Below, piece after piece: positions 46,483 through 55,915 of a DNA stretch of 64,000 bases; positions within the stretch are counted from its first letter, which is position 1; each line of letters opens with the position of its first letter. The notes under the pieces are model-generated. The model saw only the letters and a program-made list of their open reading frames with translations, was not told the DNA's origin and searched no databases. The DNA comes from Pleurostoma richardsiae. Lineage: Eukaryota > Ascomycota > Sordariomycetes > Calosphaeriales > Pleurostomataceae. Position numbers and translations under genes: made by a program. The DNA lies in contig JANBVO010000005.1 in the NCBI GenBank assembly GCA_030052745.1, forward strand, positions 434,001 to 498,000, written 5' to 3'.

Positions 46483-47964
46483 TCATTCATCCATATCTCC
46501 ACCGATCTCCTCTTCCTCTTCTTCATAGATCTCCGAGTCTGCGCTCTCGGATTCGTCGCTCTCCTGCTCCGTGACCAGAACCGCCGACACCTCTACACCT
46601 TCCGCGGGCTTTCCCACTGCTTCTGCCTTTGATAAATCCTCCTCGGACGGAGCGTCCTTCACGCCTTCAGCGAATGAAACGGCCTTTGCAGAAGGGGACC
46701 TGCTGCTTGGAGGCTCTAGGACATCTCCGCTCCAAGGCCTGCACTCTTTGACGATCTCACCACAACGGAGGCACGTCCAGCCTTCTCCTTCTTCCCTCTC
46801 GATGCGGGTCGTCAGGCAGACGAAGCAGTACACGCACCCGCACGGTATCGTCTCGTAGGGATTGGTGATGTCCGTCTGTGCCGAGCCGACCACTCCACTA
46901 GACGCCGCAGCGGCGAGGATCTCCTGCTCGGTAGAGGCGCTGGTCTGGTCCTGGTAGCAGATAGCGCAAGTCCGCTCTGGTAAGAATGCGTACTCGCCCT
47001 TCTTCTCCAACTCCGCACCAGGCTCTGTGCCTCCCTGCAGCGCGCCCTTCGTCTTCCTCCAGGTCCGCGTGATCCATCGCCGCCACCGATTTATTCCGAC
47101 AAGAGGCAGCACAAACAACAGGAACTCGGTAAATGCATGCCATACCAACTGCCGGTTCAGGTACTCGAATGAGACCTCGCGGCTGACCTGGTTGGTGGGC
47201 GGTGCCAGCTTCATCCGTAATATCCTGTCGAGCAGCGTCCTGTACCTCCCGTTCAACAAGAACACCAGAAATGAGACGAAAGCAGCCGCAGCGTGTGCCG
47301 TAGACGCCGCCTCCGTAAGGCGCGACAGCCTCTGTATCCGCCGGCTGGGCTGGTCGTAGCCATTGTCCGTGTCCACCAAGTAATCCTCCCACTTCGTCCA
47401 CGCATACCTCCCGCCCACCGTCACCAGCCCGTACAGCGCCTTCTGCCACCTCGACGGCGGCACCAGCACCGGGCCCTCGCGCCTCGCGTCCGTGAAGCGC
47501 AGGTTCTGCAGCGCGGCGCCGTACGTCGCATCGTGATCCCACACGCTGAGCTTGAACAGCGCCGCGCGCAGGACCAGCAGGATCTCCGCCGACCACTCGT
47601 CCGCCAGGCTGCCGCTGCCGCCCGTGGCAGCCCCGCCCCGGAGGTACTTGAGCGCCTCCTTGACCTGCCCCCGCAGGAGCTCGACCAGGTCCTCGTCGAG
47701 CAGCTCCGCGTCGACCTGCCCGACGCGGAACGCCGGCCGCGTGCCCTCGCGGGAGGACACGGCGTCCCATGCCGAGAAGGCAGAGAGGCCCAGGCGGCGC
47801 AGGAGCGGGGACGGGTGCGCGGCGAGGCTGGCGCGCAGCCGGGAGGCGGACTGCTGCGAGGCGAGGCGGGCCTGGGACTCGGCGGCGCGCGCGGCGCGGC
47901 GCTCGGCCAGGCGCTGCTGCGCCTGAGCGAAGGTCGGTGCCGCGCTGGTGTGGTTGTCGCTCAT
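46483..47964 (-). CDS. PEX2: Peroxin Pex2, RING-finger component of the peroxisomal import complex (493 aa)
   Basis: Single exon. Pex2 works with Pex10 and Pex12 as the membrane-embedded ubiquitin ligase that ubiquitinates the import receptor Pex5 so that it can be recycled from the peroxisomal membrane. Seen: an N-terminal Ala/Arg/Gln-rich segment, the Pex2/Pex12 N-terminal domain (AFSAWDAVSSREGTRPAFRVG and on), hydrophobic segments AAAAFVSFLVFLLNGRY and LVWHAFTEFLLFVLPLVGI typical of Pex2, and a RING at about residues 334-405 (CAICYQD, then IPCGCVYCFVC, then WTCLRCG). A roughly 30-residue insert (ASTEQEILAAAASS...) separates the first two cysteines from the rest, as is usual for Pex2 of filamentous fungi. 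The tail is strongly acidic (IYEEEEEEIGGDMDE). Start at 47964 is the first ATG. Confidence 0.94.
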   Translation of the reverse strand: MSDNHTSAAPTFAQAQQRLAERRAARAAESQARLASQQSASRLRASLAAHPSPLLRRLGLSAFSAWDAVSSREGTRPAFRVGQVDAELLDEDLVELLRGQVKEALKYLRGGAATGGSGSLADEWSAEILLVLRAALFKLSVWDHDATYGAALQNLRFTDARREGPVLVPPSRWQKALYGLVTVGGRYAWTKWEDYLVDTDNGYDQPSRRIQRLSRLTEAASTAHAAAAFVSFLVFLLNGRYRTLLDRILRMKLAPPTNQVSREVSFEYLNRQLVWHAFTEFLLFVLPLVGINRWRRWITRTWRKTKGALQGGTEPGAELEKKGEYAFLPERTCAICYQDQTSASTEQEILAAAASSGVVGSAQTDITNPYETIPCGCVYCFVCLTTRIEREEGEGWTCLRCGEIVKECRPWSGDVLEPPSSRSPSAKAVSFAEGVKDAPSEEDLSKAEAVGKPAEGVEVSAVLVTEQESDESESADSEIYEEEEEEIGGDMDE

Positions 47965-50483
47965 CGGGGCAGCATCGGCTGGGGATTGGACGCGGGGTGG
48001 TTGCTCGTCGGTGGAGATAGAGAGGAGGAAGTGTCGCGAGGGCAGGTTTTCCGGCCGGCCAAGTAGCGCTGGTCAAGTCATCGAGGGAAGAATCGAGGTC
48101 TTGTGCTCCACGGCTCCCCAAAAGAAGCTGCTTGCTCGGGTCTTTGGCAGAGCTGGGTCAGTCGAGGGACACGAGATGCTGGACAGACACGGTCGGGATG
48201 TAGTTTGCTTGAGCCGAGGTTCGCTCTTGCCTCGGGCCCGTTGCAGGTGAGAGTGGATGCGCTGCCCCCAGACTCGTAAAAGTGGGTCTGGGGAATCTCG
48301 GCTTTGTTCCTAAAATCAGTGGGAGGATCCTTGAACTATCTATCCCGTCTCTTCAACAGCCCAAATACCGGCAAACCTTCAATTTGTCCTTAGAGTAGCT
48401 AACTACATCTTCTTCTCTGATTTGGGGGCGTCTTGTTTCTAAGAGAATTGTCTCTTCTACATACGTAACAAGCTTCTGGTGGTTAAACTAAGAGACAGCC
48501 CAGCAAAGTCGGGCTCTTTGGAGGCAGACAATCACGTTGGAGGCCGGATATCAAGTTCGACCAGCCTGCGGCCTTGTTCCCAGGTCCAGCACCGGCATGA
48601 CTGTCCAGATGCTGTCCAATGTCTCGATCAATTACATATGCATCGCTGCCATAACCGGCATGCGGCAGAGGAAGCATGTGCGATAGGGTCCATTAATCTC
48701 AGCTCTTCATCACAACCGCAGGAGACTGGGGGGTGGTCTTTTCTCCGACAGACCAATGAGCGTTCAAGCCGCCGATATCGAGGGTGGCATACCGGACGTC
48801 TGCTTACCTGATCTTCAAAGTGCGGCCTCGGTGCTCCAATCTCCCCAAGTGGCCCGAAGGGATCACAACGTCACATCTCGTCTGATTCAGGACAGAAGAA
48901 GCTTGGGCTACGGCAAGGCCGATAAGCTCAACGCCAAGCCGCCGTATGAGAGCTGCAGTAGTGCACCGTCACTGCGCCGACCTTCCTGTACACACCTTCA
49001 ACGTATGGTCAATCTGTCTTGGGTGCTGGTTCCTGCTTACTGCCAGTGGCATACCGTCCTATGGTGTCACTAATTCACACAGAACGACTCTAGATCGGGC
49101 ATGATTTCCGGCTTGGCAACTGCTAGTTGTCAGTTGACGCCATGCTTCCACGACTCGAAGATCTTAGATGGAGTACTGGCAGGCGGCGCGGCTGGCGGTG
49201 CAACCCAGCCCCCATCGATCACGTTTATCGCAGGCTACCTGGCGGTGAACAATGATTCCCAGCTGCCCTGCCACGCCCCAAGAGGCCTCAGTCAGCAGCA
49301 GTGACCAAACTCATGTGATTGATAACTTCTCTGCCCTTCTTAAAGCGTCGCCACTGCAATGAGGCAAAGTTGCTTCGACGTGGTTATCAAGGCGGCTTTA
49401 GTCGCCTTCTCCTATGTCCGACTTCATGTCTGTTATCGCCACGAGATTGAATAGCCACGAAGAGCCGATTTGCCGCTCTCTCGGGGAAAGTTCCCTGAGC
49501 CTTTCTCGCTAACCGTGGGCTGGTGTTATGGACTAGAGCCGTTGTCAGCCACTGAGCTTGTTCCAGACTTGCATGGTATAGACCTGGGGTCTGAGGTCAG
49601 CACTTTGACCAACAGTTGCCCTTTACTACAGTGCAGTCGCAAGTACTAGAAGATGTGGCGGGCAAGTCAATAGGCTATTGAGATACGAGACGTGCATTAG
49701 CGCGCACCCATCCCTTGTGCCGTCCTTCAATGGTGGCTTCATAGGGCTGAGGATGTAAGAGCTGGGTCCAACCACGTCCTCCCCAGACCTCATTCCCGGA
49801 CGAAGATGTGGCCCTCCGCGCCAGTGGTGCATGCAATGCTACCATCTCACCACGCATCATGGGCATCCGTTCCGCTTACGGCTCTGCCCCCGCCATCAGA
49901 TTGCAACCAGATAGCCCCCCTTGACTAGGCCCAGCCATGGAAGCCGTGACTAGGCGCCGAGAACATCACCGCCTCCCGCGGTCAGGTCTCTCATGTATTA
50001 TGCTACCTTTTCCTTCTTTGCATGTTATACTTTGGACCGCTTATTTCCCGCGCGGTTCTTCTCCATGCCGCCGACAAATCTCATCCGGTAAGCCACCACA
50101 AGACTGGACCTGGGTCACCGCCTCAAGCTCCCGTCACTAAGAACAGGCCGGATGCACGTTTGGCGGCCTCCACAAGGTCTCAAGCAGAAGGTGAGGTCTC
50201 CCTTTGGTGGTAGAAGCAATGACTGACTCTGTGATATTACTTGGGCAGTATTCAGGACCTAAGAGGCTAAGTCGAGCTCTTTAGACCTCGTTGCCTTGAT
50301 TCATTTCCGAAGTCGCCCCAACCCAGTCCGGGGATTGGTCATCTCTATCGATCAGTTCTATCCTCCCAGGACTGATCTTCTTTTGATCTGTTTGAATTCC
50401 TTTCACTTCATTCCAAGTTCGTGTTGGATAACTCCACTTGCTGCACTCGAGGACACCCTAAAGGCTATTAGGACGCCGCATCA
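47965..50483. promoter_or_regulatory. Divergent upstream region of Pex2 and a Zn2Cys6 regulator
   Basis: About 2.5 kb between two genes read outward. No gene is seen; frames of up to 110 codons have no recognisable features. Promoters of both neighbours must lie here. Confidence 0.45.
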
Positions 50484-52506
50484 ATGGATGTCCCCTCGCC
50501 CTCCAACAGGTCTTCTACGTCTGGCGATAAGAGCCGGGATGCAACCCCAGAGCAACCCTCAAACCGATCGAAGGCCGGCATCCGGGTATCGTTAGCCTGT
50601 GTGCCTTGCCGCTCGAAGCATATCAAGTGTGATGCCACCTTGCCGGTTTGCCAGCGATGCCAATCGGAGCAAAAGCAATGCTACTACGCCAAATCCAGGA
50701 GGGGCATCCGAGATCCTAAGCAAAGGAGTCTGGTGGTCGAGAAGCCACATATCATAGACTCACCAGGAGACTTCTGGCCGTTGCCGCAGACAGCCAACTC
50801 CCACGTTCCGATTCGGTTACTCGATAGCCAGTCAAGCAGTTGGAACCTGCCGGACGGACAGACGGCTGAAACGTCAATCACCACAACGTTGCTCGACTCA
50901 TACTACGCCAACTTCTATGAGTCGCACCCTTGGACTCTCCCGAAACATTATATGGTGGGACACATTACCGCAGCCCCCAACGATGTTCAGTTCCTGGTCA
51001 GCGCATTCTGCTACGTTGGTTCGGTGTTCGAACCGACGATCTCGTCTCAACAGTTCCGCGATGCAGTCTTCAGCGAAGCCTGTGGTCTTCTGACCTCGAA
51101 CGTGTTTACCGTCCAGGGACTCCTCACCCTGTCCATCGCGGCGCTTGGGGAACGCACCCTCAACCTTTCAGATGTGTTGATGGACAGGGCGATTCAGATG
51201 GCTCTAGATCTCGGGATGCATCTTCGGAACTTTGCCGACACAGAGTCGGACGCCACAGTCGCTGAGAGCTACCGAAGGACTTATTGGGCATTGTATGTCC
51301 ACGATTGCATCCGCACGGCGCGTATGGCGCGTTCGACCTTCAGGTTGTCAGGTGTCGCGGCGACGACAGATATTCCCTGTGAGGAATGGGAATACCAGTC
51401 AGGCGTAAGTCTCAGTTCATCACGTTGACCTTGGAAGCACTATTCGTGAAAACAGATGCAGAGACAAGACGATGAAAGCACGCGACAGAGTTCGGCTGAC
51501 TTTGTTACAGCGAATTCCTCGGCCGGTGACACTCCTAGAATACGACAACAGAGACCCCGTGGAAGAACCAGACTTCTCCTCCTGGGCATACATGATCGAA
51601 CTTTGCAGGATTGTCGGCGAGGTCTATTTGCCACTGAAGCTCCGTCCCGACTCCTGGGTTGAAGAGTCAAATAGGGCCGAGATGAGGATCATGAACTGGC
51701 TGCTACGCATTCCGAAGTGGAAGAATAACATCGTCGGATCCAGCGGGCACCCGGACTGGGTGATCCATATGGCCATCGGTCTCGCTCACACGTGAGTTTA
51801 TCCATCGTCCTCTCGAGTCGCTATGATATCAGGTAGCCTAACCCCACGACCGTAACGCAGAATCCGCCTTCGCCTCAAGTGGCCGACCGAGCGCTCGCGC
51901 CTCCGTCTTCGCGATGGTTTCTGCATGGGACCCCTCGAGCGGCCCGAAGCGCCACCCCCCAGGGACCCGAATCTCCCTTGGGACTTCTGCCCACCAGAGC
52001 TGCAGGCAACCAACGCGCTCTGCGATCTCATCGCCAGGAGTCCAGTGGCCACGATGCCCTGGAGCCCCGTCAACATCGCAGCACTCGATCGCATCGCCAC
52101 CGGCCTGCTGGACGCGTGCGTATTCCTAAGCTGCGATACGTACGCGACCAGAGAGAAGCTGAGCCTTGTCTTCGCGATCCTTAAGAGGCACAGCGGGGTG
52201 TGGCCGCTGGCGAGGGAGATCGCATCGAGCGTCAAGTTGGTTGCGAGGACATACTTGCAGGCTACTCCGCAGAACGAACAGAGGGTCGGCGTGGGCGGCA
52301 GTACGGCGGGCAGGACCGATGGAACCACCGGCGGTAGCGCCACGATGCAACCCACGGGAGTCGCCAGCACGACGTGGCCTCTGGTGATGTCCAGCCCGGA
52401 TCTGGTCGTTACCCCGGCGCCAGTCGTGTCGATGGGAGGGAACATCTTCTCTCACATCACTGCCGCCGATGTGCCGGGCTTCGAGGACTGGCTCGTGGGA
52501 GACTGA
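50484..52506 (+). CDS. Zn2Cys6 fungal transcription factor (615 aa, three exons)
   Basis: Nuclear DNA-binding regulator, target unknown. Exons are 50484-51404, 51511-51791 and 51861-52506. Introns are GTAAGT...TTACAG (106 bp, phase 0) and GTGAGT...CGCAG (69 bp, phase 2). The zinc cluster (about residues 39-65) is C-x2-C-x6-C-x6-C-x2-C-x6-C (ACVPCRSKHIKC, then VCQRCQSEQKQC). The fungal middle homology region follows (LLDSYYANFYESHPWTLPK, LLTLSIAALGERTLNLS, RRTYWALYVHDCIRT), ending near TDIPCEEWEY. The C-terminal part is low-complexity (GGSTAGRTDGTTGGS) and ends FEDWLVGD, an acidic/aromatic tail like many activation regions. The intron structure matters: the middle exon is open in only one frame that joins both neighbours. 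It lies divergent from Pex2 across 2.5 kb, so no regulatory link is implied. Confidence 0.86.
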
Positions 52507-54260
52507 AAGGGACTGTCGCTGATTGGCTCCTCTTGTGCTTCTTTTCACCACTAAGTAAGACAGCCACAGCGGCTGGCAGACGTTGTGACACGTGAACAAG
52601 TAATCCAGGAGGAGGGATTCCCGTGGGGTACCACTGCGTGTATTGTGGTCATGCCCTGATGAGAGACAGCTTGGTTTGATCCTGTGGCTCGCAATCGACG
52701 CAACCCTCGAACAGAATGGAGGTGCTACTGTTCTGCTTCGGTGCATCTTCGGACCGTCTGTGTGTTTCGGCGGCCGCTTACCTTACGTCCTCGTAGTGGT
52801 TTGCGGTGAATGATTCGTCTGTGTTAACCATCAAGAGGGGACGGGGGTTGGGTGATCTCAGCCCTACAAAGACCTGCAAGATGTACTATTTTTTTTTTTT
52901 TTTCGATTATTATACCCATTATGAACGACCGGCTGTACATGAACCCAATTATCCATGCACGGAAGCCTCATGACTTAAACGCACAGCTCCCCGCAGATAT
53001 TACTGCTTTAAGCGGTGTGCGCTCATCATCCCTCAGCTCGCGCATAGCCCACACAGACACGCATGGAAAGGTGGTAAGAGACAATGTATACAGCATTCTT
53101 CCATCTTGCCATAATTAGACCACCCTGGATGGTCTCTCGGCCACGTTCATCATGGGCCGTCGTTGCTCTTTTTCTCGCTGAGTACGGCTCTGAGACCCTC
53201 GACATCTGGCTTGGCGCAAAGACAAAAGTCCAGCAAAAATCATTGAGCGATGTCGAAACAAAGTCGAACGCGCACATGCCGTCTTCTGAAATACTCGTTG
53301 GCCAGGCGCCCATTGCTAACTCTATCTGTCCTATTTCAATGTCTCGCGACAGTGACGCAGGTTATATAGTGTCAGTATGTGTTATGTTAGGAGGTGCCTC
53401 ACTAACACTTCCTGACGGGCAGGGCGCTGTCTGCTCATAGGAGTATTGGGCTGCTTTACTCTCGTTTTCTCACTTGCATTAATCTCATCATTAGTCTGGA
53501 CATATGCAGCTTCCCTCAGGGGCTTTCTGCTCGCATTTGACGTCTGGTCAAGATATCTAGACTGTTGTTCCAAGCTGTTTGTAACCTAACATGGCTAAAG
53601 CTGGATATTCTGTCAAGTAGTTTTCCTCATGCCCATGCATTAGAACTCCCTCACTCAGAGCCTAAGAAATAGTTTGTCTAACAACACTTCACGGTGCCCA
53701 CGTGGAAAGAGTACCGTATCTTCCGCTTTATCGTTGATGAGTTGACATGTTAGCACATGTGCTGTGCACTTTTGCCCGATTCCTTGTCTAGTAATCCTAT
53801 GATTCTTGTCAGGTTGTCAATGACTCCATCCTAACAACAAAATCCAGGGGCAAAAATCCGAAAAATGTTACAGTTGCTAAAAATCTATGTTGGACCATCG
53901 AGTTCTTGCCTCGCTATGTCCCGCGGAAACCTCAATGCGGCTGTTGCAAGAACAGATTCGGCTCATTGGAAGCGTCTTCGTGTATCTATTGACTGGCTTG
54001 ATGTGGAGGCTCTCGCGAAAAAAAATGGGTGCAAATTACTGGGCAACGATGGACAGTGGAAGATATCCGCAGTACTTCCCGAAGCCACGAAAGTCTCAAG
54101 GAATTGTTACCTGACCGACCTATATGAATTGAAAAAGATAGCAAGTTGCTCATAAGTTCCAACATTGGTGTTAAACCTAGTACCTCTTGAAGTTGCTGGT
54201 AGCCCTGCGAATTGCTGCCTTGTCTCTGGCGTTACGCAAAAGAGAGACAATATAGTGAAG
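52507..54260. other. AT-richer intergenic stretch, no supported gene
   Basis: Composition changes visibly here: TA-rich words are frequent, and there is a T17 run at about 52888-52904. A 96-codon plus frame (53865-54155) has a fairly protein-like look (SIDWLDVEALAKKNG) but matches nothing I know. No retroelement or transposase motif is seen. Confidence 0.45.
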
Positions 54261-54359
54261 GGACAAAAAGTTAACAAGTTTGAAGTTTGGGAGCGGTGCG
54301 AATTGAACACACAACCTTCGGGACTGGAATCCGACGCGCTACCATTGCGCCACGCCCCC
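54261..54359 (-). repeat. Left arm of the 99-bp tRNA inverted duplication
   Basis: Exact reverse complement of 54783-54881, base for base over 99 bp. It contains the minus-strand tRNA and 27 bp of its 3' flank. Confidence 0.97.
54288..54359 (-). tRNA. tRNA-Trp (CCA), minus-strand copy
   Basis: A 72-nt cloverleaf, no intron. The acceptor arm GGGGGCG pairs with CGCTCCC (one G-T), the D arm is GCGC/GCGC, the anticodon stem is TCGGA/CCCGA with a loop TTCCAGT giving anticodon CCA, and the T arm is GTGTG/CGCAC with loop TTCAATT. Discriminator A. The last anticodon-stem pair (A31-C39) is a mismatch, so folding may be slightly weak. A T5 run 20 bp downstream can stop Pol III. It is identical to the plus-strand copy at 54783. 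Confidence 0.8.
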
Positions 54360-54782
54360 TCAGATGATTTCCGTAAAATTTTACAGAGCTATGTGCGCTG
54401 GTTGCAATTGGCACTTGATCGGGAATAGAGTCTGTTATTGCACTAGCTATCTATTATATAAGATGGATCTTAATATCGATACCTTACTAACAGAGTCTGT
54501 AGTACTTTAACGACGCTAGCTACGTTAACATAATAGACAGGTGCGTGCTTGGATAGGGGCTTTCCTTGATATTTCGAATGTTTAACTAGACCTTTGACTT
54601 GTAAAATATTATACCCTAGTATAATAATTGTTTCAACGCAATCGTACACTGTTCCGTTGTGTTAGTTTTTTTGTAGTCCCCCACTAATTAGGTACTCGGC
54701 GCCTTTGTGGCGGTGCGGCCGTAATTGTGAGGCATTAGCGAAGCCTTCAGATAATGAAAAATATTCCAAATTTGCAACCAAT
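54360..54782. other. AT-rich spacer between the two divergent tRNA copies
   Basis: 423 bp, strongly AT-rich over most of its length (TAACA, ATATTATA and similar runs). The 5' ends of both tRNAs face it, so their upstream regions differ in sequence. No open frame of note. Confidence 0.6.
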
Positions 54783-54854
54783 GGGGGCGTGGCGCAATGG
54801 TAGCGCGTCGGATTCCAGTCCCGAAGGTTGTGTGTTCAATTCGCACCGCTCCCA
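54783..54854 (+). tRNA. tRNA-Trp (CCA), plus-strand copy
   Basis: Same 72-nt cloverleaf as the minus-strand copy at 54288-54359, identical in every base, including the A31-C39 mismatch and the 3' flank with its T5 terminator. A box (TGGCGCAATGG) and B box (TGTTCAATTCG, close to GGTTCRANNCC) are both present, so Pol III transcription is plausible. Confidence 0.8.
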
Positions 54855-54881
54855 AACTTCAAACTTGTTAACTTTTTGTCC
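54783..54881 (+). repeat. Right arm of the 99-bp tRNA inverted duplication
   Basis: Carries the plus-strand tRNA and 27 bp of 3' flank. Similarity to the left arm stops exactly at the first base of the tRNA on one side and one base after GTCC on the other. Confidence 0.97.
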
Positions 54882-55915
54882 TTTTTGCCCACCCTTCCTT
54901 TGCGGCCCTAGGCACGGAGGTGGGATTAACTAATACGTACTAAATAACGTGCATAGGAATCACTTCCCTCGTTATTCCACCAATAAATATCAAAGACCGT
55001 AACATTCTGAGGCTTGCTTCTCATTGCTGCTGCCCTCGTTAGCCATGCCATGCCGGCTGCCAGGTAGTACGTAAATAGCCTGCTGTGAACTTGCTGTGAA
55101 CTACGCCAATGACTCCGTGATAATATAGAGATTAAATACCATAAGGAGGTGGAACCTGTGTATTGACCATACCGGATCTTATACACGTTACAATAGACAC
55201 ATCATGAACAGTTATAACGTAGCTCTCCCTAGCCGTCACGGCTGCAGGTCTCGGTGGCCTAATTTCACAGGTGGCCTCATTTCACAGGCAAGCGCCATCA
55301 TCGACAATCTGGATCCCTTCCACTCGACTCGAACTGTCGAATATTTGAAGTCTGGTTCCAGCGGCAACCGAAGTTTCCGTGGTGGCGCCTATTGAAGCTG
55401 TCTCCAGACGGTCCTGTCATCTTAGCAAATCTGAACGAAGGATTTTAAGGCGAAAACTGTCGAGGCTACGCAAAGAGACAGTCAGACTCATTGCCTTACG
55501 GTTGCCCTTCTTAATATCAACATCAACCTGAACAAACATGGGATGAGGTTGAGTTAGACTTGGGGGCAGGGAGAAGGGCTCGCTCAGAAGGGAAAGGCGC
55601 TGTATGTACAGAGGTAGAAGTACCTACGGCACCTAACGTTGTAGGCACTTGCGCTAAGCACCTCTAGTGGAAGGAGGGGGACCACCTCCACTTGAAGCTC
55701 GAGCTCTTCCTGCCCCGCCATCCATTCAACCCACCACCCCTCAAACCGCCGCAGCTTTTCTTCGCGAAGCTCACAACTGCGTGTCTGCATTCAACTCAAA
55801 GCCACCTAGCTAGCACGACAAGTCCGACGTGGTCGTGACGCGGCAGCACTCGATCTCTTGTTCGCATTGGCTTCACGGTCCGGCCCGCCTCGCGGCCCGC
55901 GGAGAGACCGCGATA
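54882..55915. promoter_or_regulatory. Spacer and promoter of the importin gene
   Basis: The AT-rich composition continues to about 55200 and then returns to that of the rest of the window. The last 300 bp, including a CT-rich stretch near 55680-55760, are the likely promoter and leader of the importin. No gene is seen. Confidence 0.45.

Noticed and set aside
54261-54881. Terminal inverted repeats of a small DNA transposon
   Set aside because: The arms are explained by the tRNA and its flank, the 423 bp between them has no coding capacity, and no target-site duplication is visible at the outer ends.
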